The notes under the pieces were generated by a model. That model was given only the letters and a program-made list of their open reading frames with translations. It did not search any database and was not told the origin of the DNA. The position numbers and the translations under genes were made by a program. Shown here piece after piece: positions 25,598 to 33,715 of a stretch of DNA of 64,000 nucleotides (position 1 is its first letter; every line of letters begins with the position of its first letter). The stretch is from Kribbella monticola (lineage in GTDB: Bacteria > Actinomycetota > Actinomycetes > Propionibacteriales > Kribbellaceae). The DNA lies in NCBI RefSeq assembly GCF_003261635.1, contig NZ_QFXK01000033.1, positions 124,001-188,000 on the forward strand. The letters run 5' to 3'.

Positions 25598-26359
25598 TCA
25601 GCCCACCCGGCAGAACACCGCCGTCGCATCATCATGCCGCTTGCCCCAAAAGCTCCCCACCGACGCCATCCGGTCGTACTCGCGAACCCGCGCGATCAAC
25701 CCCAACGGCCCGTCCGTCTCCAGCACCTCGATCAACTCGTCCCAGCTGTGCCCGTACCGCTCCGAGTACCGCGACGCACCATCGGTCAGCACCGCGACCA
25801 CCTCGACCACCGCGCGTTCCGTAGTACCGACAATCGCCTCGTACGCCGCCTTGGGTGCCGTACTCGCCACCCAGAACCCGCCGGGCTGGTTCCGCATCCG
25901 CCGAATCGCTTCGAACGTGTACTCCGGCAGCAGGTCGACCCGGTTGTCCGCCACCACCGTGAGCCGGCGATCCGGCGACCGCAGCACGATCGGGGAGTCC
26001 GCCAGCACCAGATGGTCCACCTGATCCGCACCGACCCGGAGCATCGACACCGTCGTGGACGGGCTGTCCGGGTTCGTGAGGTCGCAGGTGCCGGCGTGCT
26101 CCGCGCAGACGGCAGCGATCGCATCGGCCAGCAGATCCGCCAGTGGCGCCGTCGATCTCCCCAGCAATGGCAGAACCAACTGTCCACCGAGCCGCTCGAC
26201 CAGCCACGCGACGTCGTGCCGGCACCCCGAAGCGAGTTCAGGCGGCGCCGTCGCCCCGTCGAGCACGACCACGAAGTCCGGCCCGGTCAGGACCAGGTCC
26301 TCGTTGACGGACGGTGGCAACCGATCCGGTGCCGGCTGGCAGGCTGAGCGGATCTCCAC
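25598..26359 (-). CDS. PP2C-like phosphatase-fold protein
   Basis: About 253 residues. Motifs follow the PP2C layout: NEDLVLTGPDFVVVLDGAT at the start (metal Asp-Gly), TTVSMLRVGADQVDHLVLADSPIVL, then VVAVLTDGASRYSE and the final DDATAVFCRV. This resembles actinobacterial PP2C-like proteins that may dephosphorylate Ser/Thr. Start is ambiguous: GTG 26359 is chosen; a TTG at 26371 would overlap the epimerase stop (TTGA), implying translational coupling. Runs directly after the NAD-dependent epimerase, same strand. Substrates unknown. Confidence 0.72.
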   Translation of the reverse strand: MEIRSACQPAPDRLPPSVNEDLVLTGPDFVVVLDGATAPPELASGCRHDVAWLVERLGGQLVLPLLGRSTAPLADLLADAIAAVCAEHAGTCDLTNPDSPSTTVSMLRVGADQVDHLVLADSPIVLRSPDRRLTVVADNRVDLLPEYTFEAIRRMRNQPGGFWVASTAPKAAYEAIVGTTERAVVEVVAVLTDGASRYSERYGHSWDELIEVLETDGPLGLIARVREYDRMASVGSFWGKRHDDATAVFCRVG

Positions 26360-26367
26360 CCAGCCAT

Positions 26368-27273
26368 TCAACCCCGAGCGGCCCAGGTGTCCTTCAGCGA
26401 CTGGTCCAGGCTGATCGCGGGCGACCAGCCGAGGTGCTTCTGGATCAGCGTGGTGTCGGCCTGCTGCCACGGCACGTCCTCGGCAGCCGAGCCTGCGTGG
26501 TCCGGGTGCACGACGCCTTCGGTGATCTGCGTAGAAGTCCCGCTGAACTCAACCAGCCGCTGCACGACGTCCCTGGCCAGCACAGCCCGCCCGGAGCCGA
26601 CATTGAACACCGGCGGCAGCCTGTCCTCCGCTGTCGCCACTGCGACCACTGCCTCGGCGACGTCCCGTACGTCGATGTAGTCCCGCCAGGCGTCGAGCGA
26701 CCCTAGTTGCAGGGTGGCGGTGGTGCCCAACTGGCGCACGACCCGGCCGAGCAACGTACTGGCCGGCGAACCAGGCCCGCTGATGTTGAACGAGCGCAGC
26801 ACGACCGCGTCGGCCCCGTGGCGCTGCGCACGCAGTACGAGCTCCGAGCCGGCCAACTTGGTGATCCCGTACGCCGCGCCCGGCCGGAGCTCCGCCTCCT
26901 CGTCCTGGCTGGTGCCCCGCGGCGCGCCGCCGTACTCCGCCGCCGAGCCGAGCTGGACGAAGCGGGCGTTGGTCGCGTGGTGCCGGGCCGACTCGAGCAG
27001 CGCCTGGACCGCGACCACGTTTCCCCTGGTCAGGGCCACGATGTCGCCTTGGGTCGCGGCTGCGGCGTTGATGATCACGGTCGGCTTGTACATCGCGAGC
27101 TGGGTGTCGAGGGCGTAGTGGTGATCGAAGGCCAGATCGAACCGCCGATGCGGTTCACCACTGCTCCTGGTGAACCCCCGGTGCTCGATCCCGCGCTCGG
27201 CCAGCAATGCGCAGATCCGGCCCCCGAGGAAGCCGCCCGCGCCGAAAACCATCACCCGTTCTGATCCGGTCAC
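26368..27273 (-). CDS. NAD-dependent epimerase/dehydratase (extended SDR)
   Basis: 301 residues. N-terminal Rossmann motif VFGAGGFLGGRICALLAERG and the catalytic YGITK pair (YxxxK), with Ser-equivalent in LGSAAEYGG. C-terminal substrate part DAWRDYIDVRDVAEAVVAV and VFNVGSGRAV is typical of nucleotide-sugar epimerases/reductases. Exact sugar unknown. GTG 27273 is preceded by GGAGG but only one or two bases away, so the start could be one of the following codons. Likely co-transcribed with the PP2C-like gene. Confidence 0.88.
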   Translation of the reverse strand: MTGSERVMVFGAGGFLGGRICALLAERGIEHRGFTRSSGEPHRRFDLAFDHHYALDTQLAMYKPTVIINAAAATQGDIVALTRGNVVAVQALLESARHHATNARFVQLGSAAEYGGAPRGTSQDEEAELRPGAAYGITKLAGSELVLRAQRHGADAVVLRSFNISGPGSPASTLLGRVVRQLGTTATLQLGSLDAWRDYIDVRDVAEAVVAVATAEDRLPPVFNVGSGRAVLARDVVQRLVEFSGTSTQITEGVVHPDHAGSAAEDVPWQQADTTLIQKHLGWSPAISLDQSLKDTWAARG

Positions 27274-27378
27274 CCCTCCATCGTGCCTGCCGTGTTCGGC
27301 GATCAGCTGAAATTTGTCCGTCGGGGTCGTCACAATGCATGGACCGGGTTGACTTGCCGAATCGAAGGATGGTGGCCG

Positions 27379-27990
27379 ATGGCCGACCGCACGCACGGAC
27401 GTCAGACACCCGCCACCGAGTCCACGATCAGGGACTGGGACGACGCCGATCCGTCCGGACAGACCTACACCCGGGTGTTGTTCATCGACTCGGACCTGAC
27501 CGAGATCAGCAACGCCGGCGGGGTGTTCGAGGAGTGCGTCTTCCGCGGCGTGCGGTTCAACGCGTCCAGTCACACGGACGCGGCGTTCGTGAACTGCACC
27601 TTCGTCCGCTGTTCGTTCTTCGACACTACGTTCACCCGGTGCAAGCTGATGGGCAGCAGGTTCGACGACTGTACCTACAGCCTGATGAAGGTGACCGGCG
27701 GCGACTGGTCCTTCGCCAGCCTCCCCGGCGCCGACCTGCGGGGAGCCGAGCTGTCCGGCGTGAAACTGCGCGAAGCAGACCTGACGGGCCTTCGCGCCGG
27801 CAAGTCCGTACTACGGAATCTCGACCTCTCCGGTGCTTCGATGCAGCGGGCCGACTTCTCCGGCTGCGACCTGCGCGGCTCGGACCTGTCCACCCTCGAC
27901 CCCCTCACGGTCGAACTCAAAGGCGCGATCGTCGACCTCCCCCAAGCCATGGTCATCACCACCTCCCTAGGCCTCGAAGTCCGCCCCTGA
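27379..27990 (+). CDS. Pentapeptide repeat protein
   Basis: 203 residues from ATG 27379 (GAAGGA 10 bases upstream). Residues ~40-180 are successive A(D/N)LxX-type pentapeptides: CVFRGVRFNASSHTDAAFVN, then LPGADLRGAELSGVKLREAD, LRNLDLSGASMQRADFSGCD, LRGSDLS. These fold into a right-handed quadrilateral beta-helix. Some such proteins mimic DNA and protect gyrase (MfpA/Qnr), but many do not; this one lies 9 kb from gyrA and no link is shown. Divergent from the epimerase. Confidence 0.88.
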   Translation: MADRTHGRQTPATESTIRDWDDADPSGQTYTRVLFIDSDLTEISNAGGVFEECVFRGVRFNASSHTDAAFVNCTFVRCSFFDTTFTRCKLMGSRFDDCTYSLMKVTGGDWSFASLPGADLRGAELSGVKLREADLTGLRAGKSVLRNLDLSGASMQRADFSGCDLRGSDLSTLDPLTVELKGAIVDLPQAMVITTSLGLEVRP

Positions 27991-28242
27991 CCTGTGGATA
28001 TCTTCCGTCCCGAACCGCCGGCGGCCACGTCTCAGCCCGGCCGTGGAGGACCGATTCATCCCCGGCATGACATCGATCTCACAAGGCTGCGCTGCGCCGC
28101 TGCACCCGGCGGATATCTGCATCCGCGTGCGCCTTCATCCCCCGCTTCATCCACACCCTGTGGAAAACTATGCGGACATTTCCCAGCTCGCCGCTCATTG
28201 TTGACCCGTCCGCCCTGGACCCAGCCGTGAGGCGAGTGTTTG

Positions 28243-28902
28243 TCAGCGCAGCCGGGCGAGTGGGCGTGGACGGCCGGCTTTTGAGATCAGGGGACGGCCG
28301 ACAGGCGTAGTACGGAGTAGTGAGGGGACCAGTTCGCCTCGGCGGTGGCGGGCTGGGCTTCGGGAGACGAGGACGGCGCCGTGCTCCACGACGTACGCCG
28401 GGCTGGTCAGTGTCCTCGTTCGGGTCGCCACCTGCACCGCTGCCGCTAGGCCGACTCCGGCGAAGGCGCCGAGGGTGTTCGCGATCAGGTCGTGCAATTG
28501 GCAGGATCGGCCGAGCGGTGGGATCAGTGCTTGCACCGCCTCGACCGTCGCGGACAGCCCGATGCCGGCCGCGATCCCGTCAGTGGGTCGCCCGCTGGTC
28601 AATGTGAGCATGCCGGCGGCGGGGATGAACAGCAGGACGTTCAGCAAGCCCTGCATCGAGGTGAGGCCGCCTGTGGTCGTCAGGTGCGTCCCACAGACGC
28701 CGACGCCCGCCAGCCGATGCGCTGTCGGACTGAGCGTCGCCGCCAGCACCAGCGCGAACGACGCCGGCATCAGCAGCGACGCCAGTCGTGGCACGATCCC
28801 GGCCGGCCGGCGGGCCGCCGAGAGCGCGACCGGCAGCGTCATCGCGGTGAGGAAGAGCCAGGTGTCCAGCAGGTACGGGATTCCGCGATAGGTCTCGAGC
28901 AC
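28243..28902 (-). CDS. VanZ-like membrane protein
   Basis: 219 residues, GTG start at 28902. Four to five membrane segments with the VanZ pattern: VLAATLSPTAH, then NVLLFIPAAGMLTLTSG, and the SATVEAVQALIPPLGRSCQLHDLIANTLGAFAGV signature region. VanZ domains are linked to teicoplanin resistance in enterococci, but most actinobacterial members have no known role. The C-terminal ~40 residues are Arg-rich. The 27991-28242 and 28903-29193 stretches beside it hold no gene I can support; the first has two DnaA-box-like nonamers. Confidence 0.82.
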   Translation of the reverse strand: MLETYRGIPYLLDTWLFLTAMTLPVALSAARRPAGIVPRLASLLMPASFALVLAATLSPTAHRLAGVGVCGTHLTTTGGLTSMQGLLNVLLFIPAAGMLTLTSGRPTDGIAAGIGLSATVEAVQALIPPLGRSCQLHDLIANTLGAFAGVGLAAAVQVATRTRTLTSPAYVVEHGAVLVSRSPARHRRGELVPSLLRTTPVGRPLISKAGRPRPLARLR

Positions 28903-29193
28903 GTGTCCGGAGCCTCCGTCGTCGACCGGCCGACGCGTGGCCCGCTAGGTCCGCGCGTCGACTCGCCGTCAGTGATCGCCCGATGTCGCTTCCTCAACAG
29001 ACGATCAGGCGTCCGCTCCACTGCCCGCTAGGCCGGTCCGGACATCTGCACGCACCCGCAAACAAACAGCGCGTACCCCGTGACAATCCGTACCCGAACC
29101 GTCACCTCACATAGGTGCTCATAGCAACAACTTCGTGGCCTCCAGCAACAACCTCACGCGTTGAGCCACCAGGCGGGAGGAACTGAGATCCGG

Positions 29194-29667
29194 TCAGCCG
29201 AACATGCCCGGCTGGTAGTCGCCGGCGGGCTGCTGGATGATGACGTTCAGCCGGTTGAAGGCGTTGATGATGGCGATCGTCGACACCAGGGCAGCTAGTT
29301 CCTCCTCGTTGAAGTGCTTGGCTGCGTTGGCCCACGCTTCGTCCGTCACTCCGCCGGCCGCGTCCGCGATCCGCGTGCCCTGCTCGGCCAACTCCAGCGC
29401 CGCGCGCTCGGCCTCGGTGAAGACGGTCGCCTCTCGCCAGGCCGCGACCAGGTTGAGGCGCTGCTGGGTCTCACCAGCCGCCGCGGCGTCCTTGGTGTGC
29501 ATATCGGTGCAGAAGCCGCAGCCGTTGATCTGGCTGGCTCGAAGTCGCACCAGCTCCTGGGTGGCCTCCGGCAGCGTCGATTCCGCGGCGACGCGGCCCG
29601 CGGACGCGAGGTACTTCAGCGTCTTGCCCATGGCCGGGTCTGCGAAGAGGTTCAAACGGGCATCCAT
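29194..29667 (-). CDS. Carboxymuconolactone decarboxylase/AhpD family protein
   Basis: 157 residues, one CMD domain. The redox motif is seen in LRASQINGCGFCTDMHTKDA (CxxC plus His), followed by WREATVFTEAERAALELAE and a C-terminal IAIINAFNRLNV. This matches the AhpD-like alkylhydroperoxidase subgroup, which may reduce peroxides through the CxxC pair. ATG 29667 with GAGGAG upstream is clear. Monocistronic as far as can be seen; no regulator adjacent. Confidence 0.9.
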   Translation of the reverse strand: MDARLNLFADPAMGKTLKYLASAGRVAAESTLPEATQELVRLRASQINGCGFCTDMHTKDAAAAGETQQRLNLVAAWREATVFTEAERAALELAEQGTRIADAAGGVTDEAWANAAKHFNEEELAALVSTIAIINAFNRLNVIIQQPAGDYQPGMFG

Positions 29668-29735
29668 GATGGACTCCTCGATCGTCGTCGATGTGTACAC
29701 ACCTCCGACGAAACTGCCCGCCAGATTGTGAGGCG

Positions 29736-30365
29736 CTAGCGCGCGACGAGGACTCCGCCCAGCTTGCTCTCGGCCGAGCTGAGCGTCAGCTGCGCCTCGA
29801 CGGTGAACCCCGCATCGCCAAGCCAGGCAGCCATCCGGGCCGGCTGGCGCAGGTGAACGTGGAGGTTCATCGGGTGCCCGCCGTACCCCGATGTCTTCAG
29901 CCGCGTCTCGTCGCCCACGTGAAACCCGATCAGCAACGGGCACCCGGGCCGCAGTACGCGCCGGAACTGCTCAAGGACCAGACCCAGTTGGTGATCGGGG
30001 ATGTGGATCAGCGAATACCATGCGACCAACCCCGCCAGCGATTCATCAGCGAGGTCGAGCTCGGTCATCGACCCGACCTCGAACCGTACGCCGGGATGCT
30101 CTCGCCGGGCCACCTCGATCATCGCGGGCGACAGGTCGATCCCGAGAACGTCGCCTGCCGCCCTCCTTAGATACCCGGCGATCCGCCCTGAACCACAGCC
30201 GACATCGCCGATCAGCCCACGGCCCCCGACCTCCCGGACGAACGCGTCCAGCATCGCCCGCTCGTACGGCGTCTGCTCGAGCAGGTCCCGCACGATCTCG
30301 GCATAGCTGTCGGCGACCGTGTCGTACGACGTCCGGGTCTCCACCAGCCAGTCTTCAGAGCTCAT
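29736..30365 (-). CDS. Class I SAM-dependent methyltransferase
   Basis: 209 residues. SAM-binding motif I is GLIGDVGCGSGRIAGYL, motif II GIDLSPAMIEVARREHP, then VGSMTELDL and LRPGCPLLIGFHVGD. This is the Methyltransf_11/25 type; the acceptor is unknown. ATG 30365. It reads leftward in a run with the next gene, 23 bases apart, so they are probably one unit. Confidence 0.9.
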   Translation of the reverse strand: MSSEDWLVETRTSYDTVADSYAEIVRDLLEQTPYERAMLDAFVREVGGRGLIGDVGCGSGRIAGYLRRAAGDVLGIDLSPAMIEVARREHPGVRFEVGSMTELDLADESLAGLVAWYSLIHIPDHQLGLVLEQFRRVLRPGCPLLIGFHVGDETRLKTSGYGGHPMNLHVHLRQPARMAAWLGDAGFTVEAQLTLSSAESKLGGVLVAR

Positions 30366-30388
30366 GGACCGGCACGCTAGCTGAGCGC

Positions 30389-31132
30389 TCAGACACTCTC
30401 GATCGCGTCGAGGTCGCGTACGGCGTACCGGTGGTGCTCCCACTCCTCCTCGAGGATCACGTGCACGCAGGTGAGAGTGCTCTCGGGATACTCCGGCGAC
30501 CACGGATTGCGGTGTACCGCGGCCAACTCGTCCGCCGTGACCTTGGCGAGGAAGTCGCGGACCAGCGCGACGCGACCAGCCCGAGCTTCCAGCACTTCGC
30601 CGTACGACGGTTTGCTGGTCACGAAGATCGACATGTCCAGCCCGTCCTCGTCGCCACTCCCGAGCCCGAGCGGGTGGAACGGCTGCTCGAGTTCGAGGAC
30701 CGAGCGGCCCAGCCACGCGTCTGTCGCGAGGACCAGATGCCGCAGAGTCTGCGCGAACGACCATTCGCCATCCACCGACACGTCCACAGTGCCTTCGGGC
30801 ATCGCCGCGACCCGCTCCAGCGTTGCCGCCCAGGTCCGCTCGAGCACGGCCCACGCCTTCTGCAACCCCTCGGGATCACCGGCCCGCCGCTCACTTCGAC
30901 CGGGAAACCGGCGATCAAGCTCAGCCTCCACGAACGGCACGACATCGACCCCGTTGACCTTGAGAACTCCCTCGCCCTCGGTCAGCCACGGCGCGTCGAT
31001 GTCCGCCGCGTCCACCAGCACCCCACGCATCACCACCCGCGAAAGATCGCTCCCCACGAACCGGGCGCCCCGCAGATCCACCTCGACGAACTCCGCCCCG
31101 CGCAACTCGTCATCCCGCCCAAATTTCGCCAT
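30389..31132 (-). CDS. DinB-superfamily protein with N-terminal pentapeptide segment
   Basis: 247 residues from ATG 31132 (GAGGGG upstream). Residues ~8-40 are pentapeptide-like (DLRGAEF, DLRGARF, DLSRVVMRGV). Residues ~65-240 are a DinB_2 four-helix domain: FAQTLRHLVLATDAWLGRSV with a conserved His, a second metal-type His in LTCVHVILEEEWEHHRYAVRDLD. Such proteins are metal-binding thiol transferases in some lineages (mycothiol-linked), but this member is unassigned. Upstream of the methyltransferase on the same strand. Confidence 0.85.
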   Translation of the reverse strand: MAKFGRDDELRGAEFVEVDLRGARFVGSDLSRVVMRGVLVDAADIDAPWLTEGEGVLKVNGVDVVPFVEAELDRRFPGRSERRAGDPEGLQKAWAVLERTWAATLERVAAMPEGTVDVSVDGEWSFAQTLRHLVLATDAWLGRSVLELEQPFHPLGLGSGDEDGLDMSIFVTSKPSYGEVLEARAGRVALVRDFLAKVTADELAAVHRNPWSPEYPESTLTCVHVILEEEWEHHRYAVRDLDAIESV

Positions 31133-31232
31133 CCCCTCTCTTTCCACGCCACCCAACCCGCTGTCAAGCACCCGGCCCGCGCCCGCCGAGGTTCGGGTTG
31201 TTCACCGCTGTGGGGAAGTCTGTGGACAGGCG

Positions 31233-31808
31233 CTAGCTGCGGACGCGGTAGGTGGACATCACGTAGCCGCTGGAGGAGGTGGTGCTGTTGACCGTTTCGA
31301 GTTGGATGGGTGGCAGGTTGTCGAGCAGCTTCTTCTGACCCGCGGCTGGGGCGATGGTCGGGACGACGACGAGTTGGAGTTCGTCGACGAGGCCGGCGGC
31401 GAGCAGGGTGTGGGTGATCGAGATGCTGCCGTGGATCCCGATGTCGCCACCCGGCTGCGACTTCAGGTCCTTCACGAACTCGACCAGGTCGCCCTCGATC
31501 ACGCTCGCGTTGGCCCACTCGCTCTCGAGCGGTGTCGACGTCGCGACGTACTTCGGAGCCGCGTTGATGAACGACGCGAACGGCTCCACGTCGCTGCTCG
31601 GCCAGAACCCGACCCACTCGTCGTACGTCCGCCGCCCGAGAATGATCGCGTCCTGGCCGGCGATGAGTTCGCTACCCCTGGCGTCCACCTCGTCATCCCA
31701 CCCGGCCAGAAACCGATCGGCCGCCTCAGCCACCCCATCGAGCGACACGAAATAGGCCGCCACAACCTTCCTCTGCCCCTGCCCGTTGTTCCCGTCGTTC
31801 TCCGACAC
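31233..31808 (-). CDS. Dihydrofolate reductase-like (RibD C-terminal domain) protein
   Basis: 191 residues, GTG 31808 with AAGGAG nine bases upstream. RibD_C/DHFR fold landmarks: VVAAYFVSLDGVAE at the start, DAIILGRRTYDEWVGFWP, YVATSTPLES, and the cofactor loop GGDIGIHGSISITHTLLAAGLVDEL. This family uses NADPH, but individual substrates are mostly unknown; it is not the housekeeping folA. No operon partner. Confidence 0.9.
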   Translation of the reverse strand: MSENDGNNGQGQRKVVAAYFVSLDGVAEAADRFLAGWDDEVDARGSELIAGQDAIILGRRTYDEWVGFWPSSDVEPFASFINAAPKYVATSTPLESEWANASVIEGDLVEFVKDLKSQPGGDIGIHGSISITHTLLAAGLVDELQLVVVPTIAPAAGQKKLLDNLPPIQLETVNSTTSSSGYVMSTYRVRS

Positions 31809-31959
31809 GATGCGCTCCTTGAAAGTCGATTGATCCCCGCTCACCCTTGCGTCGGACACCCCGACCCCACATCGACACCCCACGGCAACTTTCCCCCCAC
31901 CGGCCGGAGGCGGCCCGTCGGCGTACCGGCGCGGGGGAAGGTCGCGAGCTCGTGCCGGG

Positions 31960-32475
31960 TTATGGCAGGTGTACGAAGCCGATGTAGTCCGCTCCAGCTG
32001 GGCCGGGACGCGAAGTTCCGTCGCGGGTCCAGCCGTGTCGCTCGTAGAAGCGGAGGGCACGAGTGTTCCGCTCCCAGACATCCACCTCGCCTACAGCATC
32101 ACCCTGGCGTGCGATGGAGACGAAGCGTCCCATCAGGGCGCTACCAACGCCACTCGACCACCGGCCTGGCTCGACAAAGATCCCGACGAGCCTGACGCGC
32201 CTCTCGTGAGGTGCATTCGTCGGAAACACTCCGCTGCCATCCACGGTGAGCACACCGACGACGTCATCGCCCAAGACTGCTACCAAGACAGCCAGTCGCG
32301 AGTCCACCACCATCTTGCGCCAGGTCTCCCGGTACTCCGCGTCAGGTACCGCCGGGACTTCATAGCCACCTGCCGCGTAGTACACCGCCCTCGACCGAGC
32401 ATGCAGCTCCGCAAGCGCATCCCCGTCGCCCGGCGCTGCCTCCCGAACGCGAACGACCTGAGCCGGATCCGTCAC
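31960..32475 (-). CDS. GNAT family N-acetyltransferase
   Basis: 171 residues from GTG 32475. GNAT fold: VREAAPGDGDALAELHARS at the start, VVGVLTVDGS (beta4), then RLVGIFVEPGRWSSGVGSALMGRFVSIA containing the acetyl-CoA pyrophosphate loop (Q/R-x-x-G-x-G/A variant RWSSGVGS). The tail RALRFYERHGWTRDG is the usual beta6/7 region. Substrate unknown. No strong ribosome site; upstream open frame to 32607 exists, but the chosen start matches the domain boundary. Confidence 0.88.
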   Translation of the reverse strand: MTDPAQVVRVREAAPGDGDALAELHARSRAVYYAAGGYEVPAVPDAEYRETWRKMVVDSRLAVLVAVLGDDVVGVLTVDGSGVFPTNAPHERRVRLVGIFVEPGRWSSGVGSALMGRFVSIARQGDAVGEVDVWERNTRALRFYERHGWTRDGTSRPGPAGADYIGFVHLP

Positions 32476-32618
32476 GAGACACGAGGCTACGACCCCACCA
32501 CGACGAGAAGCGCCATTTCCGCGGATGGAAGCTCCAGAGCCGCGGACCGTACGTTCCAGGACTCGCGTCGTGAGCGGTGCCGCCAGGTCCATGCTGTGCG
32601 GGGTCATTGGGGGTCAGA

Positions 32619-32662
32619 CTGAAAGCGGAAGGTCGGCGGTTCGAGACCGGCACCCGGCAACA
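32619..32662 (+). other. tRNA-Phe 3'-half-like sequence (possible att scar or tRNA remnant)
   Basis: Starts CTGAAAGCGGAAGGTCG (anticodon loop with GAA) and continues with a T-arm-like GGCGGTTCGAGACCGGC and a CCGGCAACA end. It closely follows the 3' half of actinobacterial tRNA-Phe as I remember it, with one deletion in the loop and several changes. No acceptor 5' strand or D-arm lies upstream, so it is not a working tRNA. It ends 14 bases before the next gene. Confidence 0.4.
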
Positions 32663-32676
32663 GGAGACTGACTCCA

Positions 32677-33108
32677 ATGGCTGAGCATCAGATCGACCCG
32701 TACGACCAGCAGACTCTCGACCTCCTCGCTGCCGCCGGCGTCGAGGAAGCACTGGTGGAGCGAGTGCGCCGTACAGCAAAGGAAGCCGCAGCCTGGAAGG
32801 CGCAGACCACCGACCAGGTGGAAATCCCAGCGGAAATGAGAATTCGGCCGCCGCTCTGTCTCCACGACACCGGAAGCACCCAGTACTGGAGCTGGCCGTT
32901 CCAAATCGGCGAGTGGCGTTATCGGGTCATCAACAAGGAGAAGCGCGGGTCGCGCTACGCCTACGACGTGCACACCTGGCGCGACGCTGGATGGGTATTC
33001 ATCGTCCAGGTCGACGCCGGCTCCCCTGACGAGGGCGGATTCCTGGATGCCCTCAAGGTCGCCAACAAGATCCTCTTCGGCGGCCTCAGAAGAGAAGACA
33101 GGCCATGA
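32677..33108 (+). CDS. Hypothetical protein, single small domain
   Basis: 143 residues; family not recognised. ATG 32677 with GGAGA upstream. Mainly soluble, Trp-rich core (QYWSWPFQIGEWRYRVINKE ... VHTWRDAGWVFIVQVDAG) suggesting a small alpha/beta fold, with a helical N-terminus (QTLDLLAAAGVEEALVERVRRTAKEAAAW). It sits directly after the tRNA-Phe-like remnant, which would fit acquisition by integration, but base composition is not clearly different from the neighbours. An 8-base-stem hairpin (33144-33178) follows. Confidence 0.65.
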   Translation: MAEHQIDPYDQQTLDLLAAAGVEEALVERVRRTAKEAAAWKAQTTDQVEIPAEMRIRPPLCLHDTGSTQYWSWPFQIGEWRYRVINKEKRGSRYAYDVHTWRDAGWVFIVQVDAGSPDEGGFLDALKVANKILFGGLRREDRP

Positions 33109-33252
33109 TTGACCGACCGCGCTCAGCAGCAGACCCGCGCGCGCACCCACCGCGGAGGAGCGGCAGTTCGGGTGGGTGGGAGCGCCCAGAGCTGGGAGTG
33201 ACGGAGGAGCGATCGGCGGCGGGTGCGTGGGGGACTTGCGGCGTACGAACAG

Positions 33253-33280
33253 AAAGCCGGTTCCTGGGGGAACCGGCTTT
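33253..33280. terminator. Bidirectional hairpin terminator downstream of tRNA-Ala
   Basis: Stem AAAGCCGGTTCC (33253-33264) pairs perfectly with 33269-33280, with a four-base loop; flanked by a short T run on both strands. Suits termination of the leftward tRNA-Ala transcript and of anything reading rightward from 32677. Confidence 0.8.
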
Positions 33281-33288
33281 TGTTGGGG

Positions 33289-33361
33289 TGGAGACGAGGG
33301 GACTCGAACCCCTAACCCCTGCCTTGCAAAGGCAGTGCTCTGCCAGTTGAGCTACGCCCCC
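33289..33361 (-). tRNA. tRNA-Ala (anticodon TGC)
   Basis: 73 bases, full cloverleaf on the minus strand: acceptor GGGGGCG/CGTCTCC with two G-U pairs, D-arm AGCTCAACTGGCAGAGC, anticodon stem CTGCC/GGCAG around TTTGCAA, T-arm AGGGGTTCGAGTCCCCT, discriminator A. CCA is not encoded. Paired with tRNA-Ile across a small gene, beside gyrA, as in many actinobacteria. Confidence 0.97.
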
Positions 33362-33369
33362 GTGGGGGA

Positions 33370-33501
33370 TCAGTGCCCGGGGGTGACCGGGTCTACGGCC
33401 TCGGCCCAGAGGTCCTGCTCGGCGCGGGCCTGCTGGGACTTCCTGTAGACGAAGTATCCACCGACGCTGGCCAGCAGAACCAGCAGAACCTTCTTCAGCA
33501 C
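33370..33501 (-). CDS. DLW-39 family small membrane-anchored protein
   Basis: 43 residues, shorter than most gene-finding limits. GTG 33501 with AAGGAG seven bases upstream. Residues 4-18 are one hydrophobic segment (VLLVLLASVGGYFVY), followed by a charged helix with the family's name motif (EQDLWAEA) and a VDPVTPGH tail. DLW-39 proteins are conserved in actinobacteria at exactly this place, between tRNA-Ile and tRNA-Ala next to gyrA. Function unknown. Confidence 0.92.
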   Translation of the reverse strand: MLKKVLLVLLASVGGYFVYRKSQQARAEQDLWAEAVDPVTPGH

Positions 33502-33534
33502 CGGGGACTCCTTGGATCGATGTCGATCTGGGGG

Positions 33535-33608
33535 TGGGCCTAACAGGATTTGAACCTGTGACCTCTGCCTTATCAGGGCAGCGCTCTAACCAACTGAGCT
33601 ATAGGCCC
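33535..33608 (-). tRNA. tRNA-Ile (anticodon GAT)
   Basis: 74 bases on the minus strand: acceptor GGGCCTA/TAGGCCC, D-arm AGCTCAGTTGGTTAGAGC, anticodon stem CTGCC/GGCAG around CTGATAA, T-arm ACAGGTTCAAATCCTGT, discriminator A. CCA not fully encoded. Lies upstream of DLW-39 and tRNA-Ala on the same strand, so the three may share a transcript. Confidence 0.97.
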
Positions 33609-33715
33609 GCAACTGCGGGGGAAGAACCTCGGAGAGATTACCGCACTGATCGCCTCTCTCCCAAACCGGTTCCGCCCGGGCGCTCAAGAAGCCCGGACGG
33701 AACGGCGGGAAGGAC

